Under the pieces are notes generated by a model, which saw nothing but the letters and a program-made list of their open reading frames with translations, made no database searches and was not told where the DNA came from. Below, piece by piece: positions 53,226-62,945 of a stretch of 64,000 nucleotides of DNA. Numbering within the stretch: the first letter of the stretch is position 1; every line of letters begins with the position of its first letter. Both the position numbers and the translations under genes were made by a program. The DNA is from Petunia secreta (Eukaryota > Streptophyta > Magnoliopsida > Solanales > Solanaceae), in assembly GCA_029990175.1 (NCBI GenBank), contig JARKIP010000010.1:47486001-47550000 (forward strand), read 5' to 3'.

Positions 53226-54555
53226 AGAAACGATCTTAAGCAGCCGTTTCGGAAGTTAGGACTCCGATTGGCGTGCCGATAATTTTAAAACCTTCGTAAG
53301 GCATTAGGACTTATATGTAAAATTTGAACTAAATCAGACCTCGTTTGGTAGGCATCGGAAGAGAGTTTCAGTTTTTATTGTCGATAAATCTTAAAAAGAG
53401 GTTTTCGAGCTCAATTTTGGCGAATAAGCTTCGATTCGAAATTCGAAAGTGTCGTTAGGTTCGTATCGTCATTTGTAACCTGTGTGAACTTTCAAAAGTA
53501 AATTTCGAGGTCGTTCAGATAGTTTCCGCTAGAATGCCGAAAATTAAAGAATTTGATCTTTTTCGTTTTAATTCGTATGTTGAGTTTCGGCAATCCGATT
53601 TGAGATCCGCCTTAGCGGGTACATCACATAAATTTTGTATAACTTACTTGAGAAATTTAGAATTATTTAGAATTTCGTAGAGTTCCATTTTAATTTTCAC
53701 CGCGAAAACCCAAAAAAAATAAAAGAAAAGATAAAAGAAAAGAAAGAAAGATTAAAGGAAAGAAAATATAACAAAGGGAGGCGGTGCTAAGGGGTCTACT
53801 CCCTTAGCTAATTTTATTCTTAAAGTAAAATGAAACAGAGCAACAAAACAAAAATAGAGAACGAAGAAAACAACAACAGAGAAAAAAAAAGGAAAGGAGA
53901 AGGAGAAAAAAAGATAGAACTTTTACCCCAAAACATCCAGGTAATGATGTTAATTCATTATCTCGGTTTATTACGTGTGTTTGAATATATTTTAACGGTA
54001 AAAACAGAGATATTAGACATCGTTCTAATAAGTTAAATTGATAGTTTAAAGGGGTAATTGGACCCGGATACTGGAATTGATTATATATTCGTACTCAGTA
54101 AGTTGTGGGCAACCCGTAAATGTAATTTATTTAGGGTTTGGTTATGTGACTTTGAACCCAGTACATAGGCCTGCCCTGCGTATTGCGTATACGAACAAGG
54201 TATCAGGTTCCTAACCAGCCTGCCCTAAGACATAAGGAATGAAGCCTTTAGCCTTATGTGATATATTTTTCTGCTTATTGAACACAGTGCGATCGTTTGG
54301 CAATGAATCCAAAGGACAAAGTGATTGCTGAGTAGCAGTGTTAACTTTGGAACAAGTTAAGTGTTTGTATACATTTCTTTGGAGGCCCTTGGCCTTGTGG
54401 ATATTCTCTACCATGTGTTCCTTACGTGTGTAGCTGCCGATAGGCGTACTCATTACGCCTTAACATTGAATTTACATTGTATATTATATGTTATGCCATG
54501 TTGTTGGTATTGCATTGAGCATATGAGCATTGTACTCTGGTTTTGAGCATTTTAT

Positions 54556-54768
54556 ATACTTCCCGGTAATCGATGAGAGTCCCAAGCTAGTAAAGGGTCA
54601 TTATTCCATATACTTCCCAGTAATCGATGAGAGTCCCGAACCGGTGAAGGGTCATTATTGCATATACTGGCATATACTCCCAGTAATCTATGAGAGTCCC
54701 GAGCTGGTGAAGGGTCATTATTGCATATATCTCCTGACAGACGATGAGAGTCCCGCGCCGGAGATAGG
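54556..54768 (+). repeat. Hairpin-forming tandem repeats in T 5' LTR
   Basis: Four units of about 50-58 bp share the core GATGAGAGTCCC (or TATGAGAGTCCC). Flanking arms pair: CTTCCCGG-type with CCGGTGAAG-type in units 1-2 (worn in unit 1), CCCAG with CTGG in unit 3, and TATCTCC with GGAGATA in unit 4 (54727-54733 with 54760-54766). The right LTR has a matching array at about 60186-60388. Confidence 0.8.
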
Positions 54769-54947
54769 TATCAGGCACATATGACTGCATTGCATCATAC
54801 CGCATTCATCCCATTTCATTGCACCGCATACTGACTATTGTGTTGTATTTTGTGTATGCGGTATGTATACCATGGTGTGGACATATTTTAGTTTCCTATA
54901 TATTTCTGGCTATTTTGTGCCCCTAATTGGTTTATATGATTTAGTTA

Positions 54948-55085
54948 TATAGATCGGGTTGCACGCCGCAACAGTATAAATATATGGATCGGGTTGCACG
55001 CCGAAACGGTATAAATATATGGATCAGGTTGCACGCCATAACAGTATAAACATATGGACCGGGTTGCACGTTGTAACAATATTTA
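54948..55085 (+). repeat. 35-bp tandem repeats in T 5' LTR
   Basis: Four units contain ATGGATCGGGTTGCACGCCG and CAACAGTATAAATAT, each with a small GTTG...CAAC pairing in the less worn units. They recur in the right LTR at about 60560-60665. Confidence 0.85.
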
Positions 55086-55780
55086 CATATAATAAGATGT
55101 ATTTCTGATTGTTGATATGTTCGGGATACCTATAAGTTCTGGCTATCTTATGTTCCTGGTTTTTTATGAGTTTATGGTTCCATACGTGTTTCCAGTTATT
55201 ATCTGGCTCTAATATTTTTTTTATAATTTAAATAAGAGGAATTTGGTTTATCTGCTTCTCTTCTCCCTAGCTAGCTATCCTATTCTTTGAGGTGGCTAGT
55301 CTGCCCCACTTATTGAGTCCTTATGACTCACCCTTATTTGTTGTTTGTTTCTTGTGTATCTCTTTTGTTTCGGCAGGTTCGCTCTAGGATTGAGTTCGCC
55401 ACTTTGTTAAGGAGCGAAGACGACTTCAGCTATCAGGGTGAGCCAGCTTTTCTTCAGGATGGTCACCAGTTTTATGTTTATTATTTCAGCTGAGTTTTGC
55501 TCCCTTCAGGAGGCGTATGTATTTTTTTGTACTCTTAGATGTCTAGTTAGGATAACTCTAAACTTAGTATGTTGGGTAGTCAGCTTTTATTTCTTTTGTA
55601 CAGCTTAGAGGTATCAGTATGTCTGTATTTTTTTTTTTTTTGGGATTTTAAGTCTTCTTCTTATTTATGAATTGAATTTATATTTGTTTATCGAATTCAG
55701 TTGATAAGGGTTCGCCCTACGGATTTAGGGGAGGTGGTCGGGTACCCGCATGGCCTAGCCGGAATTCGGGCCGTATCAGT

Positions 55781-55792
55781 TGGTATCAGAGC
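55781..55792 (+). other. Primer-binding site of T (initiator Met type)
   Basis: TGGTATCAGAGC starts 2 bases after the LTR end. It is complementary to initiator tRNA-Met and fixes plus orientation. Confidence 0.92.
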
Positions 55793-55959
55793 CCGATTTA
55801 GAGTCTATCCAGAATAAGACAGTGTCTAGTAGAGTCTCACTGATGGGTACGTAGACGTCTGTACTTATCTACGAGAGGCTATGATGGCATTTAGTAAGTT
55901 TCACTTCCTTCTTTTCTGATCATGCGTCGGTCTAGGTTGCAAAAGTATTTTCGTTAATC

Positions 55960-57150
55960 TTTCGTGGTAATTGTGAACCCCCGTGCGATAACTCAGCAAA
56001 TGGTAGGATTTTAGGACGAAGTAGTCTAGCCTGCGGCTAGAGCTACTCAAGCCCCGAGAGTTGTGGATCGTGCTGACGATCTAGTTGCGGAGGCCCCAGT
56101 TGTACGAGTTTGCGGTGGGCGAGGGGAGCAGGGCCTTGTGGTTCCCTCGGTTCTCTACGATGCTTTTACGAGAATCTTTGCAGCGCAGATATCGAAAAAA
56201 CCTCCTATTAGGTTGCCATAGATGCAGACGTTCGGTCTCAGGGAGCTCTTGTTCAGATTTTTAATGTTGCCCCAATAAACTATGTTCCAGAGGCAGCATG
56301 CGTTGTGCCTCCAATTGTTCTACATGGTTAGCTAGCCCGGGTAACAGTTCGGTCCGAGTGCTCGAGGAGGCTGTATTATTTTATTCGGTTGAACCTTCCG
56401 ATATTTTCAAGCCATGCATCACATAATCCCCGTGAATTTTTTTTTTTAAAAAATGATGTCAACAGATCCTTCAGGCTCTTGGTTATCTCGAGCAGTATGG
56501 TGTTGATTATACTGCTTTACGAATTTAGGGTCCAGCCTTATATTGGTGGACCGTTCTTTTATCAGCTAAGCAGGGCTTGCCTAAGCTGACTTGGTGTGAG
56601 TTTTCTCGTAGATTCATGGAAAAGTTCCTTTCGTATAGCGAGCGAGATGATAAGTGTCGCCAGTTTGAGTTAATTAGCCAGGTAGCCTATCGGTTTCATA
56701 ATATGAGATTGAGTTCTTTAGGATGGTTGGATATGCTCGAGAGCTAGTTGATGAGCCTTCCGAGAAGGTTCAAAGATTTATTGATGATCTTTCTTTTTCC
56801 TTGAGATCCCAGATGGCTCGAGAGATTGAGGTCGAGACTTCAGTTGATGTTGTTGTTGATATTGCTCAGAGGTATGAGGCATACCATAAGTTAGAGCAAG
56901 AAGAGTCAGAGCGGGAGAGCAAGAGATCCCGCAGCCCTAGTGGGCACATGGTACCTCATTTAGAAGTAAGAGTTTGATTATTTTGGGAGGTCACCTGCCA
57001 AGTTATCTCATCTTGTAGAGTGTGATTCTCAGAGTGCGCGAGTAGTTCATCAAGATTAGACTTAGTTTTCTCTTTGTAGCTATCAACAAGCTGTCCAGCT
57101 TCTAAAGGTGTTATCATTGTCGTGAGTCTGGTTATCCTTTGAGTTGTTTT
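55960..57150 (+). pseudogene. T gag remnant
   Basis: Fragments in several frames recall gypsy gag: a Pro/Ala-rich start (about 55970-56150), LPIFSSHASHNPREFFF (about 56395), then LPKLTWCEFSRRFMEKFL with YSERDDKCRQFELI (about 56575-56670), VGYARELVDEPSEKVQRFID (56723 on) and a charged ESERESKRSRSPSG. A knuckle-like CYHCRESGYPLSC lies at about 57107-57145, with Tyr where His is usual. Stops and shifts are frequent. Confidence 0.75.
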
Positions 57151-58848
57151 CCCTTACTCCAGCAAGTAAGTAAGCAGTCCTTTCTCTCATCATCAGGCAC
57201 CTGCACAGTCGCAGGGGATTTAATTTAAATCTTAATCAGCCAGAGAGATGCCACCATCCAGTAAAGGTCGAGAGCATGGTGGTTTTGGTTCTTCTGAATG
57301 TAATTATCATGGTAGCGGCTCAGGTCAGCCGCAGAGGCAGTTCTATGAACTGCTAGTCTGGCAGGATGCTGAGGCATCCGATGCAGTAAACCCATGTATT
57401 TCTTCTTCCCTTATATGTGAGTAAGATTTATTTTTTTGATCGATCTGGAAATGGTTTGTCTTATCCTATTTCCATGGTTTCCTTAGATGTCATTTCTATT
57501 AAGAATCTGTTACGGTAGATGGGTGAGTTTCTGGTATGATTTATTCCTGGCATTTGTGAGACCCCTACTAGTTTATCTGGTTTAAATGTGAGAGATTTGG
57601 GAGTGAATGTCGGAATTGTCTGCTTGGCATCTTGTTGTGCTACCTTCTGTTGTTATGTCAAATCAGTCTACCTCTCTCTTTGAAAATTCAGTGCTGGTAG
57701 GATGATGGGATTCTTATTCATCACCATCAGAAAATTTCGTTGCTCCTTCCGGTGTAAAGTGATTAGTAAGTAATATTTGATCTACGTGTCTCCTTATGGT
57801 TTGAGATGCTAGTAGAGTCATGTTATTTTATGAGCTTGTCTCGATTATAAAAGGGTTTTTCTAGTAAATTCTCGGAGTTTTCTTTTTATAGGAAGGTTAA
57901 ATTGACATAAATGTTGCTCCATAAAGCTCATTTAACGTCTATTTCTTCAATTGTGATTCTTCAGTTAGCCTGACTCGGAAGTAGTCTACCTCTGGTAGCC
58001 AAATAAATAAGAAGAAGAGCTTCTTGAAGCTCTAATTATTTCTATCCTCAGTCCATTGCCATCTTTTCTTCTTCCAGCACTAGTGAGCTTGGGCGGTTAG
58101 TAGCCACTTGTGATGTTCCTTGTGTTAAGCCAGAGTGCGTGTCAAGATAGCCTGGTAAGCACATTATTATTTTTCAAGGATAGTAAGGCTAATGAGAAGT
58201 GTCATTTGACCCCAAAGTTGATCCATCAGGCGGTGGTACTTAAGGCAAAGGTATGGAATTATGAACTCAAGAGTTGCAGCCGTTTGGCAACTCGATAGGG
58301 TAATTTGGTAGCTCAGGTCTGAGCCGCATTCTGTTTTAGCTAAGTTTTCCTTAGTCCAACAGATCGTCCGAGGATGTCTATTGCTATTCAAATTAGCTGT
58401 ATGAGCTTATGCTCTAAGTAGAGGAGTCTTCCTCCTATACAGAATGCTAATATTAAATCTCTAAGGCGTTGCTGAAGCGTGAGCTAATTTTTAGTTCCAT
58501 TGACCGTTCTATATCGAAAAGTATATCGAAGAGGTGATTCGTCGGCAGAATCATGTTAATCCATCCAGAGTTCCATGTATCTTTGTTCCGAAAATGTATA
58601 ACTCTCCCCTCATGATCGAGGAAGGGTCAGCTTAGTCAGAATAAGGTGGGCAACGGTATTATGATATTATCCATATATATATTTTATTCCAAGAGTTCGG
58701 TATGCATGTTATAATTATGATTCTGTAATCATAAGACAATATCCATGGAATAGTTTATGAGGTCGTACAAGTTTCCTTGTTATTTGTGTGAATTTTGTTT
58801 TAGACTCAAGCTCGTTCGAGGAAGAACGGGAGTCTAAGTGGAGGAGAA
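57151..58848 (+). pseudogene. T pol remnants (protease-like patch, IN C-terminus) and PPT
   Basis: FDRSGNGLSYPI at about 57437 resembles a retropepsin active site with a disturbed triad. No RT or IN core motif can be read in the 1 kb that follows. At about 58555-58600 IHPEFHVSLFRK matches the segment at the carboxy end of chromovirus-type integrases. Hence most of pol has been deleted or has decayed. The tract AGTGGAGGAGAA (58837-58848) is the polypurine tract. Confidence 0.65.
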
Positions 58849-61353
58849 TGAAATGACCTTAAGTAGTCGTTTCGGAAGTTAGGACTCCGATTAGCGTGCC
58901 GATAATTTTAAAACCTTCGTAAGGTCCATTAGGACTTATCTGTAAAATTTGAGGTAAATCGAACCTAGTTTGGTAGGCATCGAAAGAAGGTTTCAGTTTT
59001 TAATGTCGATAATTCTTAAAAAGAGGTTTTCGAGCTCAATTTTGGCGAATGAGCTCCGGTTCGAAATTTGAAAGTGTCATTAGGTTCTTACGGTCATTTG
59101 TAACCTGTGTAAACTTTCAGAAGTAAATTTCGAGGTCGTTCGAGTAGTTTTCGCTCAAATGCCAAAAATTAAAGAATTTGATTTTTTCCGTTTTAATTCG
59201 TATCTTGAGTTTCGGCAATCCGATTTGAGATATGCCTTAGCGGGTACGTCACATAAATTTTATATAACTTGCTTGAGAAATTTAGAATTATTTGTAATTT
59301 CATAGAGTTTCTTTTTAATTTTTGTCGTGAAAATAAAAGAAAATTTAAAAAAAAAAAGATAAAAGAAAAGAAAGAAAGATTAAAGGAAAGAAGATATAAC
59401 AAAGGGAGGCGGTGCTAAAGGGTCTACTCCCTTAGCTAATTTTATTCTTAAAATAAAATGAAACAGAGCAACAAAACAAAAACAGAGAACGAAGAAAACG
59501 TCAACAAAGACAGAAAAAGGGAAAGGAGAAGAAGAAAAAAAGATAGAATTTTTACTCCAAAACATCTAGGTAATGATGTTAATTCATCATCTCGATTTAT
59601 TATGTGTGTTTGAATATATTTTAATGGTAGAACAGAGATATTAGACATCATTCTAATAAATTAAATTTATAGTTTAAAGAGGGTATTTGGACCCCAATAC
59701 TGGAATTGATTATATATTCGTACTCAGTAAGTTATGGGCAGCCCGTAAATGTAATTTATTTAGGGTTTGGTTATGTGACTTTGAACCCAGTACATAGGCC
59801 TGCCCTGCGTATTGCGTATACGAACAAGGTATCAGGTTCCTAACCAGATTGCCCTAAGACATAAGGAATGAAGCCTTTAGCCTTCTGTGATATATTTTTC
59901 TGCTTATTGAACACAGTGCGATCGTTTGGCAATGAATCCAAAGGACAAAGCAGTTGTTGAGTAGCAGTGTTAACTTTGGAACAAGGTAAGTGTTTGTATC
60001 CATTTCTTTGGAGGCCCTTGACCTTGTGGATATTCTACCACGTGTTTCTTACGTGTGTAGCTGTCGATAGGCGTACTTGTTACGCCTTAGCTTTGAATTT
60101 ACATTGTATATTACATGTTATGCCCTATTGTTGGTATTGCATTGAGCATATGAGCATTGTACTCTGGTTTTGAGCATTGCATATAGGCAATCGATGAGAG
60201 TCCCAAGCCGGTGAAGGATCATTATTGCAATACTTCCCAGTAATCGATGAGAGTCCCGAGCCGGTGAAGGGTCATCATCGCATATACTTCCCGGTAAATC
60301 GATGAGAGTCCCGAGCCGGTGAAGGGTCATTATTGCATATATCTCATGGCAGACGATGAGAGTCCAGCGCCGGAGATAGGTATCAACTGCATTGCATCAT
60401 ACCGCATTCATCTCATTTTATTGCACCGCATACTGACTATTGTGTGACTATTGTGTTGTGTTTTGTGTATGCGGTATGTATACCATGTTGTGGACATATT
60501 TTAGTTGCCTATATGTTTCTGGCTATTTTGTGCCCCTAATTGGTTTATATGATTTAGTTATATGGATCAGGTTGCACGCTGCAAAAGTATAAATATATGG
60601 ATCCGGTTGCACGCCGCAACAGTATAAACATATGGATCGGGTTGCACGCTGCAACAATATTTACATATAATAAGATGTATTTCTTATTGTTGATATGTTC
60701 GGGATACCTATATATTCTGTATATCTTATGTTCCTGGTTGTTTTTTAGTTTATGGTTCCATACGTGTTTCCAGTTATTATCTGGCTCTGCTTTTTTTTAA
60801 AAAAAATAATTTAAATAAGAGGAATTTAGTTTATCTGCTTCTCTTCTCCCTTGCTAGCTATCCTATTCTTTGAGGTGGCTAGTCTGCCCACTTATTGAGT
60901 CCTTGTGACTCACCCTTGTTTGTTGTTTGTTTCTTGTCTATCTATTTCGTTTCAGCAGGTTCGCTCCAGGATTGAGTTCGCCACGTTGTTAAGTAGCGAA
61001 GACGACTTCAGCTGTCAGGGTGAGCCAGCTTTTCTTCAGGATGGCCACCAGTTTTATGTTTATTATTTCAGTTGAGTTTTGCTCCCTTCAGGAGGTATAT
61101 GTATTCTTTTGTACTCTTAGATGTCTAGTTAGGATAACTCTAAACTTAGTATGTTGGGTAGTCAACTGTAATTTCTTTTGTACAGCTTAGAGGTATCAGT
61201 ATGTCTATATTTTTTTTTTGTTCTAAGTCTTCTTCTTATTTATGAATTGAATTTACATCTATTTTCCGAATTCAGTTGTTAAGAGTTCGCTCGATGGGTT
61301 TAGGGGAGGTGGTCGGGTGCCCGCACGACCTAGCCGGAATCCGGGCCGTGTCA
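58849..61353 (+). repeat. 3' LTR of T (2505 bp)
   Basis: It begins TGAAATGACC and ends GCCGTGTCA. Collinear with the left LTR including both internal arrays. Its hairpin array (about 60186-60388) has lost part of one unit compared with the left copy. Confidence 0.9.
60186..60388 (+). repeat. Hairpin-forming tandem repeats in T 3' LTR
   Basis: Core GATGAGAGTCCC in three units and GATGAGAGTCCA in the fourth. Arms CTTCCCGG/CCGGTGAAG pair around unit 3 (about 60288-60332), and TATCTC/GAGATA around unit 4 (about 60339-60378). Confidence 0.78.
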
Positions 61354-61743
61354 CTACGCATCTAATAAATACGTGTACACATATATTATATGTGTACACA
61401 GCTGACTGATGTGTACACATCCTTTTATTAGAGTGGTTGAGAGCGGTGGGGTGGTGGTGGAGGGTGATAGGAGGTGGCAGTGAGTAGTGGATGGTGGTAG
61501 AAGGTGATGGTGGGTGGTAGAAGGTGGCGGTGGGTAGTGGTGGATGGGCAGAGGGGTGGGGGTCCAAATGGGGTGGGTGCTGGGGTGGGGAGATGAGAAA
61601 GTGGGAGCTTTGTGCAAATAAAAAAACTTGTGGACTTTTAAAATATTACTCGTAATTAGTATTAATATTAAAAGTGTCCTCCTCACCCAATTCTTAAAGA
61701 CTTTGTCCCCTTTTTTTATTTGAGGAACTTGAAAGTCCCCCGC
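61354..61743. other. Palindromic TGTGTACACA words and GGTGG-rich minisatellite
   Basis: From 61374 to 61424 the word ATGTGTACACA(T/G) recurs as on the left of T. From about 61433 to 61560 the plus strand is a degenerate GGTGGTAGAAGGTGGCGGTG-like repeat. The opposite-strand frames over it are Pro/His/Ser-rich low complexity. No gene is called. Confidence 0.65.
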
Positions 61744-62019
61744 CCTCCCGATTTATGTGTTACTATTTTCTTTTTAGTCCGTTCAAAAAAGAACGTCACA
61801 GTTCATTATTTGACAACTATTTAATGCACTATATCTATTTTATTATTGTTGGGCTCTACTTACTTTAAAAGGTACCAACAACTTTTTAATTATTTCAATA
61901 TTCTGTTTCTTACTCTCTTTTTTTTTTAAAGATAAACTTGAAATTTCTAAAGTCAATATATATATTTTAAGGTTCGAGTAAAGCCAAATACCGTGGTATA
62001 AATTGAGATGGAGAGACTA
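61744..62019. mobile_element. Stowaway-type MITE, left end damaged
   Basis: The sequence CTCCCGATTTATGTG, then TTTTTAGTCCGTTCAAAAAA, GAACGTCACA and ATTTGACAACTATTTAATGC follow the widespread Solanaceae Stowaway consensus. The right end reads inverted AGTCTCTCCATCTCAATTTA, close to CTCCCTCCGTCTCAATTTAT. The left terminal repeat lacks about 8 bases. Flanking TA is present at the right. Confidence 0.75.
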
Positions 62020-62945
62020 ATTGATAAGAAAGGAGTAAAATACTGTATGCCGTAACAACAAAAAGTAGTTGACCATGCGAGCAGAGTCAGCTGAAACTAC
62101 TATTGTACGGCTAACTCTCTGAGTGTACTTTGCATGGTTCGCTGACCTTTTTAATTTTCATCACACGTCAATCAGGAATTTAGAAATATCTGATCCAATA
62201 TATAATCTCTTCTCTCGTGAGTACCAATTTTTAAGAAAAATAAATGTGAACTCACGCATGAACTATATCCTTTTTTTCTCCTATTTCAAATAGGTTCATT
62301 GAACTTTTGGTTAAAACATCTAATTGGACCAATAATTGAATGGTAATGTAACATTAAGGTCTATTTGGAAAGCCACCTCATAATTGAAATTGGTGTAATT
62401 ATTAGGATATTAATTACATAGCCTAGTAATTACACAGTAGAGTAATTAATAAATAGCATAATAAGCCAAAATTTATAGAAAATACCTTAAAAATTAAGAA
62501 AATTAAAAAAAAAAAGACTATAACAAGTGATGATATAAACCTCAACTATGCATTTTTAGATTAAGTATACAAATAATATTCATCTTCATGATATTCTCAA
62601 TTATAATACATGCAATATTATGTCTCGTTAATTGGGCCACACACAATTTTACAATTTCTATAAATGAATATAACTTGTATCATTATTTTTAGAGAAAATT
62701 ATGGATGAACAATCTAAATTAGGAATTTGGACAGATCATTTGCATAGGTTTTATAAGGCGGGCCCCGAGTGTTGAGCGCTGGGCAAGCTCTGCGCGCACT
62801 ACTGAACGACGCCTCACAGATGTAAGCCCCGCCTGAAAGCCTCAAGGCGTTTTGCAACTGCCCCGCTCCGGGGCGAGTCTTGAGCGAGTTCCAAAAATGA
62901 CTTTTAAAACAGAGCCTAATACTAATATATATGAACAAAAATCAA
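62020..62945. other. Intergenic DNA with a GC-rich island
   Basis: Mostly AT-rich without genes. At about 62340-62450 a GTCTATTTGGAAAGCCACCT and repeated TAATTAC words suggest one end of another MITE, not resolvable. From about 62755 to 62890 a GC-rich block (GGCGGGCCCCGAG, GCGCGCAC, GCCTCAAGGCG, GCCCCGCTCCGGGGCGAG) stands out sharply from its surroundings. I cannot name it. Confidence 0.5.

Larger units (their letters stand above)
53226..55778 (+). repeat. 5' LTR of T (2553 bp)
   Basis: Collinear with 58849-61353. Its first bases are AGAAACGATC where the right LTR has TGAAATGACC, so the terminal TG has mutated. It contains two tandem arrays (54556-54768 and 54948-55085). Short frames at 53830-54036 and 54530-54784 are LTR sequence, not genes. 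Confidence 0.9.
53226..61353 (+). mobile_element. Ty3/gypsy element 'T' with long LTRs and decayed interior
   Basis: LTRs are 53226-55778 and 58849-61353, ending CCGTATCA or CCGTGTCA. PBS TGGTATCAGAGC is at 55781 and the PPT AGTGGAGGAGAA before 58849. The interior is only 3.07 kb: gag remnants, a worn protease-like patch and an IN C-terminal remnant, so most of pol is deleted. No clear TSD is present: GTACA is on the left, CTACG on the right. Both flanks carry TGTGTACACA palindromes, so it lies within that repeat. Confidence 0.9.

Noticed and set aside
61259..61686. Pro/His/Ser-rich minus-strand frames
   Set aside because: Translation of the GGTGG minisatellite; no domain.
62340..62480. Possible extra MITE end (GTCTATTTGGAAAGCC, TAATTAC words)
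   Set aside because: Only one candidate end is visible and no TSD or inverted partner could be found.
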